In this document: positions 9,562 to 17,387 of the stretch, in pieces
Layout: every line of letters starts with the position of its first letter
Position numbering within the stretch: the first letter of the stretch is position 1
Assembly: GCA_900467685.1 (NCBI GenBank)
Contig: UBQX01000010.1
Span: 124,001-188,000, forward strand
Length of the DNA: 64,000 nucleotides
DNA from: Hyphomicrobiales bacterium
GTDB taxonomy: Bacteria; Pseudomonadota; Alphaproteobacteria; Rhizobiales; Rhizobiaceae
Direction: 5' to 3'
Notes under the pieces: generated by a model
Seen by the model: the letters and a program-made list of their open reading frames with translations, nothing else
The model's database searches: none
Told to the model about the DNA's origin: nothing
Translations under genes and position numbers: made by a program

Positions 9562-9786
9562 ATGGATCCTCAAGCAGCAAAGTACATCGGCGCAGGTCTT
9601 GCTTGCCTCGGCATGGCCGGTGCGGCAATCGCACTCGGCAACATCTTCGGCAGCTACCTCTCCGGCGCACTGCGCAACCCGTCGGCTGCCGACGGCCAGT
9701 TCGGCCGCCTGATTTTCGGCTTCGCCGTGACGGAAGCTCTGGGCATCTTCTCGCTGCTCATCGCACTGCTCGCCCTGTACGGCTGA
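9562..9786 (+). CDS. atpE: F0F1 ATP synthase subunit c (AtpE)
   Basis: This 74-residue hairpin protein makes the proton-driven rotor ring. The Gly/Ala-rich first helix (GAGLACLGMAGAAIALG), the polar loop with RNP and the second helix with the proton-carrying carboxylate Glu58 (FAVTEALGIF) are all present. A strong AAGGAG lies seven bases before ATG 9562, as expected for the subunit needed in most copies. It is flanked by an upstream hairpin and a downstream terminator. Confidence 0.97.
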   Translation: MDPQAAKYIGAGLACLGMAGAAIALGNIFGSYLSGALRNPSAADGQFGRLIFGFAVTEALGIFSLLIALLALYG

Positions 9787-9805
9787 TACCTCTTCGATCA
9801 TAGAG

Positions 9806-9847
9806 AGGGCCACGGGCTTCGCGCGGCGAACATCGTGGCCCTTTTTT
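9806..9847 (+). terminator. Strong terminator between atpE and the b' gene
   Basis: AGGGCCACG (9806-9814) pairs perfectly with CGTGGCCCT (9834-9842) and is followed by a run of six T (9842-9847). It lies inside the operon, so it probably reduces transcription into the two stalk genes relative to atpE. Confidence 0.85.
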
Positions 9848-9875
9848 CATGACGTATCCGCACCTGGAGGTGACA

Positions 9876-10466
9876 ATGTTCGTGACATCGGCATTTGCCG
9901 CGTCAACGGAAGCTGGAGCGCAGGACGCGCATGCAGCAGGAACGGAAGTTCCGGCGCACGCTGGCGGCCACGAAGGCGCTTTCCCGCCCTTTAATCCGCA
10001 ATATTTCGGCTCCCAGATCCTCTGGCTGGCTATTGCGTTCGGGATTTTCTACCTGATCATTTCCCGCGCGGTTGCGCCTCGCATCGGCGCTATCCTCGAA
10101 GACCGACAGGACCGCATTGCGCGCGACCTTGACGAGGCTTCGCGGATGAAGGCTGAATCCGACGCCGCCGTCGCAGCCTTTGAAAAGGAACTCGCAGACG
10201 CGCGCGTCAAGGCCGGTGGCATTGCCGCCGAGGCTGCTGCTGCCGTGAAGGCAGAGGCAGAGAAGGAACGCGCGGCCGTCGAGGCAAGCGTCTCCGAGAA
10301 GCTTGCCGCAGCCGAAAAGCACATTGCTTCGATCAAGTCCGCTGCTCTTGCTGAAGTCGGCTCGATTGCGGAAGAAACAGTAACCGAAATCGTCCGTCAG
10401 GTCGTTGGCGTTGAGCTGACGAGCGCGGAAGCCGCCGCCGCCGTCAAGTCGGCTGCTGGCAACTGA
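9876..10466 (+). CDS. atpF': F0F1 ATP synthase subunit b' (AtpF')
   Basis: The 196-residue protein has an Ala/His-rich N-terminal extension, one membrane helix near residues 55-75 (ILWLAIAFGIFYLII), and a long charged helix rich in Ala, Glu and Lys that forms the peripheral stalk. The extended N-terminus and position before the shorter b gene identify b' rather than b; alphaproteobacteria have a b/b' heterodimer. The start is ATG 9876 because GGAGGTGACA directly precedes it; an ATG at 9849 lacks such a site. Confidence 0.93.
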   Translation: MFVTSAFAASTEAGAQDAHAAGTEVPAHAGGHEGAFPPFNPQYFGSQILWLAIAFGIFYLIISRAVAPRIGAILEDRQDRIARDLDEASRMKAESDAAVAAFEKELADARVKAGGIAAEAAAAVKAEAEKERAAVEASVSEKLAAAEKHIASIKSAALAEVGSIAEETVTEIVRQVVGVELTSAEAAAAVKSAAGN

Positions 10467-10479
10467 GGAGGACGCTTCG

Positions 10480-10971
10480 ATGACTGCAACTGAATGGGCA
10501 TCATTCTGGGCCTTCGCCGCGCTGATTCTGTTCCTGGTTCTGATGCTCGCGCTCAAGATTCCGGGTACGATCGGCAAGGCGCTCGACAAGCGCGCCAACG
10601 ACATCAAGGCGCAGCTTGCTGAAGCTGCCCGCCTTCGCGAAGAGGCCCAGGCGCTGCTCGCTGAATATCAGCGCAAGCGCAAGGAAGCCGAAGTCGAGGC
10701 CGAGCAGATTCTCGCAAGCGCAAAGCGCGAAGCGTCCGCTCTGGCCGAAGACGCCAAGCGCAAGACGGAAGAGTATGTTGCCCGCCGCAACCAGCTGTCC
10801 GAGCAGAAGATCAAGCAGGCCGAGGCCGATGCGATCAACGCCGTTCGCTCTGCCGCTGTCGACATCGCCGTCGCAGCTGCTCAGAAGGTAGCCGCCGAAA
10901 AGGCAACCGGTGCCACCGGGGAAGCGCTCTTCCAGAACGCAATCGAACAGGTTCGTACGCGTCTGAACTGA
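10480..10971 (+). CDS. atpF: F0F1 ATP synthase subunit b (AtpF)
   Basis: The 163-residue stalk subunit has one N-terminal membrane helix (FWAFAALILFLVLMLAL) followed by a long charged coiled coil. With b' it connects subunit a to the F1 head. ATG 10480 lies 13 bases after the b' stop with GAGGAGG upstream. It is the last gene of the operon; the F1 genes are not in this window, as is usual in alphaproteobacteria. Confidence 0.95.
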   Translation: MTATEWASFWAFAALILFLVLMLALKIPGTIGKALDKRANDIKAQLAEAARLREEAQALLAEYQRKRKEAEVEAEQILASAKREASALAEDAKRKTEEYVARRNQLSEQKIKQAEADAINAVRSAAVDIAVAAAQKVAAEKATGATGEALFQNAIEQVRTRLN

Positions 10972-10998
10972 TTGTCTGGTTCATACGGATCATTCGAA

Positions 10999-11023
10999 AA
11001 GGCCGGCCTAGCGCCGGCCTTTT
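10999..11023 (+). terminator. Terminator of the ATP synthase F0 operon
   Basis: AAGGCCGGC (10999-11007) and GCCGGCCTT (11013-11021) form a nine-pair stem around CTAGC, followed by more T residues. It ends the operon and may also work for the convergent rnhB gene. Confidence 0.85.
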
Positions 11024-11102
11024 TGCATTCGGGGTAACAGGAGCGCAGGGCCGGGAGGATATGCGAAAACGCGGCTGTGCCGGGTAGCATGGACGCGACG
11101 GT

Positions 11103-11783
11103 TTAGCTGTCGCTTTGTTCGTCGCCGGAGGCCCCGTCCTGCCGCAGCGGTCGAAAGCTCCAGCGGTGGAGCATGCAGCCACCAGACGCCTTGATAGCCG
11201 CCCGATGTTCGGCTGTCGCATAGCCCGCGTGGCGCTCGAAACCATAGGCAGGGTAGACAAGACCGGCCCGGGCCATCATCCGGTCGCGGGTGACTTTCGC
11301 GATGATCGATGCGGCAGCTATGGAGAGCGAGCGGGCGTCACCCTTGATGACGGCCTTGCCGCGGCAATGCAGGTCCGGGGGAACGTCGCGCCCGTCGATC
11401 AGTGCGAAGTCCGGCCTGACGGTCAGCAGCAGCAGGGCTCGCCGCATGGCGTCGAGGCTGGCCTTTCGGATGTCGATCCGGTCTATGGTTGGCGCGCTGG
11501 ACGAGGCAATCGCAACCGTCGCCGTCGCCATGATCTCCTCAAAGAGATGCTCGCGCTGCGCCATGCTCAGTTGCTTGGAATCGTTCAGGCCCTTCGGGGT
11601 CCGGCGATCGTGAAAGATGACGGCGGCGGCCACGACCGGCCCTGCCAGCGGCCCGCGCCCAGCCTCGTCAGCGCCGGCAACAAGCTTGAAACCCTCGCGT
11701 CGCGCCATGTCCTCGAAGGCAAAATCGGGTCCTTCGGGAAGCGCGAAAAGAGTGGGGGAATCGGCGGGCAGGCGTTTGATCAT
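11103..11783 (-). CDS. rnhB: Ribonuclease HII
   Basis: RNase HII cuts the RNA strand of RNA/DNA hybrids and removes single ribonucleotides from DNA. The protein (226 residues from ATG 11783) carries the family opening [15 protein letters not shown] with its Asp and Glu metal ligands, the conserved LNDSKQL, and later catalytic aspartates. An in-frame ATG 36 bases upstream would add CQNRR-containing residues that look non-coding; neither start has a clear ribosome-binding site. It lies downstream of a tandem repeat, convergent with the atp operon. Confidence 0.93.
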   Translation of the reverse strand: MIKRLPADSPTLFALPEGPDFAFEDMARREGFKLVAGADEAGRGPLAGPVVAAAVIFHDRRTPKGLNDSKQLSMAQREHLFEEIMATATVAIASSSAPTIDRIDIRKASLDAMRRALLLLTVRPDFALIDGRDVPPDLHCRGKAVIKGDARSLSIAAASIIAKVTRDRMMARAGLVYPAYGFERHAGYATAEHRAAIKASGGCMLHRWSFRPLRQDGASGDEQSDS

Positions 11784-11890
11784 GCGGCGATTTTGGCATG
11801 CCGCGCCGATTCCCCGCAAGTCCCGGCGGAGAGGCGGTCCGCCGGGGAGCAGCCGTGATGCGGGGAAACGTCACGGCGACTGGAGACAAA

Positions 11891-12006
11891 AGCAATTCCA
11901 GCGAAAGTGGGCACCGGTTTCGCGCCTGGAATTGCGTCAAACAAACAAAGCAATTCCAGCGAAAGTGGGCACCGGTTTCGCGCACGGAATTGCGTCAAAC
12001 GAACAA
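11891..12006. repeat. Two tandem copies of a 58-base palindromic intergenic repeat
   Basis: Unit one runs 11891-11948 and unit two 11949-12006, an exact 58-base period with only a few differences (CCTGGAATT against CACGGAATT near the end). Each unit has inverse ends, GCAATTCC and GGAATTGC, so each can fold into a hairpin. The sequence type (CAATTCC, GCGAAAGTGGG, ACCGGTTTCGCGC) is familiar from rhizobial intergenic repeats. It fills the gap between the radical SAM stop and the rnhB start. Confidence 0.85.
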
Positions 12007-12008
12007 GC

Positions 12009-13166
12009 TCAAAGCAATGACAGCTGCACCCCCGAACCCGAGGGGGGCACGAAAAGATCGTCGCGCAGCGGCAGCCGCTGCTGGTCGAGCCCGAGCCGCT
12101 TGCAAGCCATCTGGAAACGGCGATGGATCTGCCAGGCGTAAGGACCGGCGCCCTTCATGCGCTTGCCGAATTCTGCGTCGTAATCCTTGCCGTCGCGCAT
12201 GGAGCGCACCAGCGACATGACATGGCGGTAGCGATCCGGATAGTTGCGCAGCAGCCAGTCGCGGAAGAGCGGGCTCACTTCAAAGGGCAGGCGAAGAAGC
12301 ACGTAGTTCGCTTCGCGCGCGCCGGCCGTCTTCACGCTGTCGAGCACCCGCTCGATCTCGTGGTCGGTCAGGCCGGGAATGATCGGCGCCATCATCGCAC
12401 CGACCGGAATGCCGGCTTCCGAGAGCTCCTTGATCGCCTCGAGCCGCTTCGCCGGCGTTGCCGCGCGCGGTTCCATGGCGCGGGCCAGGGCACGATCCAG
12501 CGTCGTGACCGAGAGCGCCACCTTCGCCAGCCCTTCCTTCGCCATGCGGCTGAGAATATCGATGTCGCGCGTCACCAGCGCCGACTTCGTCACGATGGTG
12601 ACCGGATGATGCGCGGCTTCCAGCACTTCGAGAACCTGGCGCATGATCCGCCATTCCTTCTCGATCGGCTGATAGGGATCGGTGTTGGTGCCGATCGCGA
12701 TCGGGCGCGGCTTGTAGCCGGGCTTGGAAAGCTCCCGCTCCAGCAGCTTGGCGATATCGGGCTTGGCAAACAGCTTGGCCTCAAAATCGAGACCAGCGGA
12801 AAGCCCCATGTAAGAATGCGACGGCCGGGCGAAGCAATAGATGCAGCCATGCTCGCAGCCGCGATAGGGATTGACCGAGCGGTCGAAGGGGATGTCGGGA
12901 GACTCGTTGCGTGTCAGCGCCGTGCGCGGCTTCTCGATCTGCACCTCGGTCTTGAAGGGTGGCAGCTCTTCCGGAATATCCCAGCCGTCGTCGGTACGCG
13001 TCCGCTCCAGCGCTTCGAAACGTCCCGCCATGTTGAGCGCAGCAGCGCGGCCGCGCCGACGGTTGACATCAACACGCGCGCCGGAAGCCGTTGCCAGTGC
13101 ATCGGCCACGTCTGCCCTATGCGAGGGCGCGAAAGCACCCTCGGCAAATTCGGTTCGAATTGCCAT
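12009..13166 (-). CDS. Radical SAM protein of the PA0069/SPL-like family
   Basis: This 385-residue enzyme has the radical SAM cluster motif CEHGCIYC (Cys104, Cys108, Cys111), which binds the [4Fe-4S] cluster that cleaves S-adenosylmethionine. The overall family resembles spore photoproduct lyase but its substrate is not established. Start ATG 13166 (MAIRTEF) follows GGAAGGAG; the ATG 18 bases upstream overlaps that site and is rejected. The stop lies three bases from a tandem repeat. An SOS-type box at 13289-13303 overlaps the likely promoter region, which suggests a role in DNA damage response. Confidence 0.9.
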   Translation of the reverse strand: MAIRTEFAEGAFAPSHRADVADALATASGARVDVNRRRGRAAALNMAGRFEALERTRTDDGWDIPEELPPFKTEVQIEKPRTALTRNESPDIPFDRSVNPYRGCEHGCIYCFARPSHSYMGLSAGLDFEAKLFAKPDIAKLLERELSKPGYKPRPIAIGTNTDPYQPIEKEWRIMRQVLEVLEAAHHPVTIVTKSALVTRDIDILSRMAKEGLAKVALSVTTLDRALARAMEPRAATPAKRLEAIKELSEAGIPVGAMMAPIIPGLTDHEIERVLDSVKTAGAREANYVLLRLPFEVSPLFRDWLLRNYPDRYRHVMSLVRSMRDGKDYDAEFGKRMKGAGPYAWQIHRRFQMACKRLGLDQQRLPLRDDLFVPPSGSGVQLSLL

Positions 13167-13190
13167 CGGAAACTCCTTCCGCATCGGCCC

Positions 13191-13210
13191 GAATATCGTG
13201 TGCGATATTC
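13191..13210. promoter_or_regulatory. Perfect inverted repeat in the radical SAM leader
   Basis: GAATATCG (13191-13198) and CGATATTC (13203-13210) are exact inverse copies around TGTG. The repeat lies 25 bases upstream of the radical SAM start codon, between it and the SOS-type box. It may be an operator or an RNA hairpin. Confidence 0.45.
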
Positions 13211-13288
13211 ATAAAGCACGATGCGCATCCAAGAATGCGACGAGACTCAGCCGCCGTTTCAATGACTATATTCCTATCTTGAAAAAGA

Positions 13289-13303
13289 GAACAAGACAAG
13301 AAC
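13289..13303. promoter_or_regulatory. LexA (SOS) box of the alphaproteobacterial type
   Basis: GAAC-N7-GAAC (13289-13292 and 13300-13303), which reads GTTC-N7-GTTC on the minus strand, is the direct-repeat LexA site of alphaproteobacteria. On the minus strand a TATAGT hexamer (13270-13265) follows after 18 bases, so the box would cover the -35 region of a promoter for the radical SAM gene. The plus-strand gene at 13370 is 67 bases away and could also be affected. Confidence 0.6.
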
Positions 13304-13369
13304 AAACTTGCATGCGGCGCGCGTGACAGAATTGTGGCATTTCATGCTGCAATGCGTTAAATCGGTTTT

Positions 13370-13900
13370 ATGCTGACGATCATCATGGAATGCAGGGATC
13401 AGGAGACCGAGGCGGCGCATACGCTGAATGCGCTGGTGTCCGGTGCTGTCGAGGGCCTGGTTTCGGATGTTCTCATTCTGGATAACGGTTCGAGCGACGG
13501 TATCCAGAAACTCGCCGAAGCGGCCGGCTGTCGCTATTATGGCGACTGGGACATGAAGGATGTGTTGGACGGCGCGCGGGGCGACTGGCTGTTCCTCATC
13601 GAGCCGGGCGCGCGGCCGCAGCCCGGCTGGATCGAGGAGATTTTTGAGTATGCCTCGGTGACCCGCGATCCGGCCCGTTTCTCAGATTCCCGCACGTTCC
13701 GGAAGCCGCTGCTGAAACGGATCGGTCGCAAGCGGTCGGCGCTGGAAAACGGCGTGATCCTCACCAAGCGGCAGGCCATTTCGCTCGTCCGCAGCGGCTT
13801 CGATCTGGAGAAACTGGCATCCGGCCTGAAAAAGCGCGTGCTGCGCTCGGAGATCATCCCGGCCTGGGTGACGGCGCGTGATACGGCGTTGGCCGACTGA
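13370..13900 (+). CDS. Small GT2-like glycosyltransferase domain protein
   Basis: The 176-residue protein begins like a GT-A fold (MLTIIMECRDQE, then a VLILDNGSSDG segment near residue 43) and has a PGARPQPGW stretch where GT2 enzymes carry their acidic metal motif. It is shorter than a full GT2 domain and lacks a clear DXD, so enzyme activity is doubtful. It has no membrane helix. No good ribosome-binding site precedes ATG 13370; ATG 13385 is an alternative. Its stop abuts the convergent moaB stop. Role unknown. Confidence 0.7.
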   Translation: MLTIIMECRDQETEAAHTLNALVSGAVEGLVSDVLILDNGSSDGIQKLAEAAGCRYYGDWDMKDVLDGARGDWLFLIEPGARPQPGWIEEIFEYASVTRDPARFSDSRTFRKPLLKRIGRKRSALENGVILTKRQAISLVRSGFDLEKLASGLKKRVLRSEIIPAWVTARDTALAD

Positions 13901-14452
13901 CTACTTCGCCTGCCCGCGCTTGAGATGCTCGTCCAGCCGCGGCATGATTTCCACGAAATTGCAGGGCATGTGGCGATAGTCGAGCTGACCTTTCAGGATC
14001 CCGTCCCAGGCGTCCTTGCAAGCGCCCGGTGAGCCCGGCAGCACGAAGATGAAGGTTGCATTGGCAACGCCGCCCGTCGCGCGGGACTGGATCGTCGAAG
14101 TCCCGATCTTGTCATAGGAAATGCGGTGGAAGACTTCGGAGAAGCCGTCCATCCGCTTTTCGAACAGAGACTCCAGCGCTTCCGGCGTCACATCTCGGCC
14201 GGTAAAGCCCGTTCCGCCGGTCGTGATCACGACGTCGATGTCATCCCGTTTCGTCCAGGACTCGACGCGTTCGCGGATCAGCGCCTTGTCGTCCGTCACG
14301 ATCGCCCGGTCGATCAGCTTGTGGCCCGCGTCGAGGATGCGCGCTTGCAAGGTGTCACCCGACTTGTCGTCCGCCAGCGTGCGCGTGTCGGAGACGGTCA
14401 GAATGGCGATACCGACGGGAACAAAGGGCCGTGTCTCGTCAAGTCCTGGCAT
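13901..14452 (-). CDS. moaB: MogA/MoaB-family molybdenum cofactor protein
   Basis: This 183-residue protein shows the MoCF-binding fold: ILTVSDTR near the N-terminus, VVITTGGTGFTGRDVTPE in the middle and a Gly-rich FVLPGSPGA. The family adenylates molybdopterin before molybdenum insertion. Bacterial annotations use moaB for this length; mogA is the alternative name and the two cannot be told apart by eye. Its start overlaps the end of ispE by 14 bases, so the two are one transcript. The modABC molybdate genes lie 26 kb away. Confidence 0.9.
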   Translation of the reverse strand: MPGLDETRPFVPVGIAILTVSDTRTLADDKSGDTLQARILDAGHKLIDRAIVTDDKALIRERVESWTKRDDIDVVITTGGTGFTGRDVTPEALESLFEKRMDGFSEVFHRISYDKIGTSTIQSRATGGVANATFIFVLPGSPGACKDAWDGILKGQLDYRHMPCNFVEIMPRLDEHLKRGQAK

Positions 14453-15344
14453 CGCCTGTTTCTCCCATCCCCACTGAGCGCGTCTGCATGAAGAACCATT
14501 GCGGCCGTGCCGCCGTCAGTTTCTGCAGGCCTTCGCTCGCCTGTGCCTCGGTCTCGTAAAGCGCAAAGCAGCTTGCACCCGAACCGGACATTCTGACAAG
14601 GGCGCCGCCTGAATCCTTCATCAGCCCCGAAAGCTCGGCGATCCGGCTCTGCAATTGCCGGGCCGGCGGCTCCAGGTCGTTGCGCAGGCTGCCGAGCCAC
14701 GCCAGCCAGTCGGCGGCGCTGGAAAGAGCGGGCAGGGGGCCCATCGACGGATTGTTCTTCTCCGTCAGCCGCTGGAACACCTGCGGCGTCGAAACGGGCT
14801 GCAGCGGATTGGCGACAATGCAGTGAAACGAAGGCATGCCAGGCAGCAAGGCTATATTCTCGCCCACGCCGCTCGCCATCAACGGCTTGCCGACCATGCA
14901 CATCGGAATGTCCGCGCCAAGCCTCAAGGCCAGCTTGTCGAGCGTGATGGCTGCAGGCGTGGCATGCCAGTGGCGCAGCAGCGCACGCAGCGTTGCCGCC
15001 GCGTCCGCGGAGCCACCACCGATGCCGGAGGCGACAGGGAGGTTTTTTTCCAGATGAATCGCAACAGGCGGCGCGCTGAGACCCTCTTCCGCCAAAGCCT
15101 CGCGCAGCGCATCGCGCGCCCTGAGAACGAGGTTGCCGTCCGATCCGCCGGCTTCCCGCGAGAGCCCCTGTGAAAAGCGGCCGGACATGGAGAACTTGTC
15201 TTCAGGCGCGGCGTCGATGGTCACGACATCGCCGGCGTCGGAAAAGGTCACGACCGTTTCAAGCAGGTGATAGCCGTCCTCGCGCCGCCCTGTGACGTGC
15301 AGCGCAAGATTGATCTTCGCCGGAGCGATTTCGGTGAGAGCCAT
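14439..15344 (-). CDS. ispE: 4-diphosphocytidyl-2-C-methyl-D-erythritol kinase
   Basis: IspE phosphorylates CDP-methylerythritol in the MEP pathway of isoprenoid precursor synthesis. The 301-residue GHMP kinase shows APAKINLALHV at the N-terminus, the ATP-binding glycine loop PVASGIGGGSADAAATL near residue 95, and a C-terminal MSGSGASCFAL motif. It is followed without a gap by moaB. Other isoprenoid genes in the window are dxs, the polyprenyl synthase gene and ubiA, each in a separate place. Confidence 0.95.
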   Translation of the reverse strand: MALTEIAPAKINLALHVTGRREDGYHLLETVVTFSDAGDVVTIDAAPEDKFSMSGRFSQGLSREAGGSDGNLVLRARDALREALAEEGLSAPPVAIHLEKNLPVASGIGGGSADAAATLRALLRHWHATPAAITLDKLALRLGADIPMCMVGKPLMASGVGENIALLPGMPSFHCIVANPLQPVSTPQVFQRLTEKNNPSMGPLPALSSAADWLAWLGSLRNDLEPPARQLQSRIAELSGLMKDSGGALVRMSGSGASCFALYETEAQASEGLQKLTAARPQWFFMQTRSVGMGETGDART

Positions 15345-15371
15345 GGCGAAATGTCCTGTTCGGTCGCCCGA

Positions 15372-17225
15372 TCAGGACTTCTTGCCGGGCGCGTCGGCGG
15401 CAGGCGTCTGGATCGCCTTTTCGGCATCGGCCTCTGCAGGGGTCTTGCCGTTGAGATCCGGCAAGCCGTCCTTCAGCTTTGCCCTGATCTTGGCTTCAAG
15501 ATCCGGCTCCGGCTTGGCAACAAGCGCCCGGTTCCACTGGAATGTGGCCTCGAGCTGACGCCCGACCCGCCACAGCGCATCTCCGTAGTGGTCGTTGATC
15601 GTCGCGTCGCCTTCCTTCAGCTGCACGGCACGCTGAAGCTCGCGCACGGCGTCTTCATACTTGCCGGTGCGGTAATAGGCCCAGCCGAGCGAGTCGACGA
15701 TATAGCCATCGTCCGGCCGCAGTTCGACGGCCTTCTTGATCATGGCCATGCCCTCGTCGAGGTTCATGTTCATGTCGATCCAGGAATAGCCCAGATAGTT
15801 CAACACCTGCGGCTGGTCGGGAAAGAGCTCCAGCGCCTTCTTGAAGTTCGGCTCGGCTTCCGGCCACTTCTTCAGCCGCTCATAGGCGATGCCGCGCTGG
15901 TAGAACACGGCCCATTGCCCACGCGTGGGGTTGGGGCCGATCGCCTTCACCGCGTCGTCATAGGTCGATGCCATGGCGGCATAGTTTTCCTTGTCGGCAT
16001 AAACGCTGCCCAGCGCCAGATAGGAGCGGAAGTCGGACGAATCTTCGGCGATCAGGTTCTTCAAATGCCGCTCCGCTTCATCCGCCTTGCCGGTCTGGCT
16101 CAGGTCGAGACCCAGCTGAAGTTCCGACACACGATGCATCGGCGAGGAGGCATCGACCTTGCGGTAATATTCGATCGCCTTTTCCGGCTTGCCCGCGCCA
16201 TCGGCCACATTGCCCAGAAGGATCATGACATCCGCGCTCTCCGGCGAAAGCGCCAGCGCTGCGTGCAGGTAGAAGGCGACGATTTCCTGCGCATTGTCGC
16301 GCATGCCGATATTGCCGCTGACCGACTGGTTGAGCGCGCTGCCGACGGAGAAGAGCACGGCGCCCGCGCCGTCTCCCGGTGTGGCGACCTGCGGCTTGAT
16401 CTGCTCGCCCTTTTCGATCATCGCGCGAACGGTCTGGAAGGGCGCATAGCGGCCCGTCAGGCCTTCGCCCGAGGCCAGCGCGTCAAACGCCTTCTGCTTT
16501 TCGCCGACCTGCGCCTCGAAGCCCGCCAGAGCAATCACGGAACGCACATAGACGTCCTGCGCCGCAGCGCCGCCTTCCTTGTCGGTGATCGCATCGCTCA
16601 GATACTTGCGGGCGCCATCCTTGTCGCCGGCAAGCGCCGACATGACGCCGGCGTGATAATTCTTGAAGATCTTGAACCATTCGGGACCGCTCAGGTTCAC
16701 CACCTGATCGATGGCCTCCTTCTTCTTGCCCGCGCCGAAATCGGCCCAGGCGACGAGAAGGGTGTTCATCATGCGGTCGAGGTCGTTCGGACCCTTGTAG
16801 ACGAGCAGCTTGCGCGCCTTCGAATACTGCTTCTGGCGGATTGCGTCGATGCCGAGCGACAGCGTGGTCACGCGCTCGACAGCCGGGTCCTTCTTCAGCG
16901 TCTGGGCAAGCTTCACGCCTTCCTCGAAGTCGCCGTTCAGGAACAGGTTGATCATCAACCGCTCCTGGAGCTGCAGATTATTGGGTTCGAAATCGAGCGC
17001 AACGCGATAAAGATCGATAGCCATCTTGTGATCGCCGTCGCTGTCAGCCGTGAAGGCGGCGAGATAGGCGCCTGAGAAACTGTCGATCGAACCCGGATCG
17101 AACTTCACCGCGACTTCCGGCTTGGCGGGTGTATCCGCCGACTTGGCCCATGCGCCGCCTGCGCCGGACAGAACTGCCGCAAGCGCCGCGCTGCAAAGAA
17201 GAGCCGAAAGTGACAATTTCCGCAT
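15372..17225 (-). CDS. Secreted or periplasmic TPR-repeat protein
   Basis: The 617-residue protein has a signal peptide (MRKLSLSALLCSAALAAVLSG followed by GGAWA) and then many tetratricopeptide repeats, recognisable as the Gly/Tyr/Ala pattern in segments such as AIEYYRKV, FRSYLALGSVY, VLNYLGYSWIDMNMNLDEG and DSLGWAYYRTGKYEDA. Such proteins act as scaffolds; a link to the outer membrane or cell envelope is likely but no partner is visible. ATG 17225 is chosen because GAAAGG lies seven bases upstream; the TTG at 17243 precedes that site. It ends 27 bases before ispE, on the same strand. Confidence 0.85.
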   Translation of the reverse strand: MRKLSLSALLCSAALAAVLSGAGGAWAKSADTPAKPEVAVKFDPGSIDSFSGAYLAAFTADSDGDHKMAIDLYRVALDFEPNNLQLQERLMINLFLNGDFEEGVKLAQTLKKDPAVERVTTLSLGIDAIRQKQYSKARKLLVYKGPNDLDRMMNTLLVAWADFGAGKKKEAIDQVVNLSGPEWFKIFKNYHAGVMSALAGDKDGARKYLSDAITDKEGGAAAQDVYVRSVIALAGFEAQVGEKQKAFDALASGEGLTGRYAPFQTVRAMIEKGEQIKPQVATPGDGAGAVLFSVGSALNQSVSGNIGMRDNAQEIVAFYLHAALALSPESADVMILLGNVADGAGKPEKAIEYYRKVDASSPMHRVSELQLGLDLSQTGKADEAERHLKNLIAEDSSDFRSYLALGSVYADKENYAAMASTYDDAVKAIGPNPTRGQWAVFYQRGIAYERLKKWPEAEPNFKKALELFPDQPQVLNYLGYSWIDMNMNLDEGMAMIKKAVELRPDDGYIVDSLGWAYYRTGKYEDAVRELQRAVQLKEGDATINDHYGDALWRVGRQLEATFQWNRALVAKPEPDLEAKIRAKLKDGLPDLNGKTPAEADAEKAIQTPAADAPGKKS

Positions 17226-17387
17226 GAAGAAACCTTTCAACAACGTCCACCGACGCGGACATCAGACGGCCGCATCGCCGTCGGTATGATTCGGAGCGAG
17301 CATGGCTTTTTTGAAGCAGCGCCGCAACAAATTCCATCCCTCGTCCGGGGCGTCACCGCCACCGGACGTCGTGAAGGCTCGGTCGTG

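Noticed and set aside
15267-17075. A 602-codon plus-strand open frame opposite the TPR gene
   Set aside because: It is the antisense shadow of the GC-rich TPR gene, has no ribosome-binding site, no family motif and no hydrophobic pattern, while the minus-strand frame has a signal peptide and repeats.
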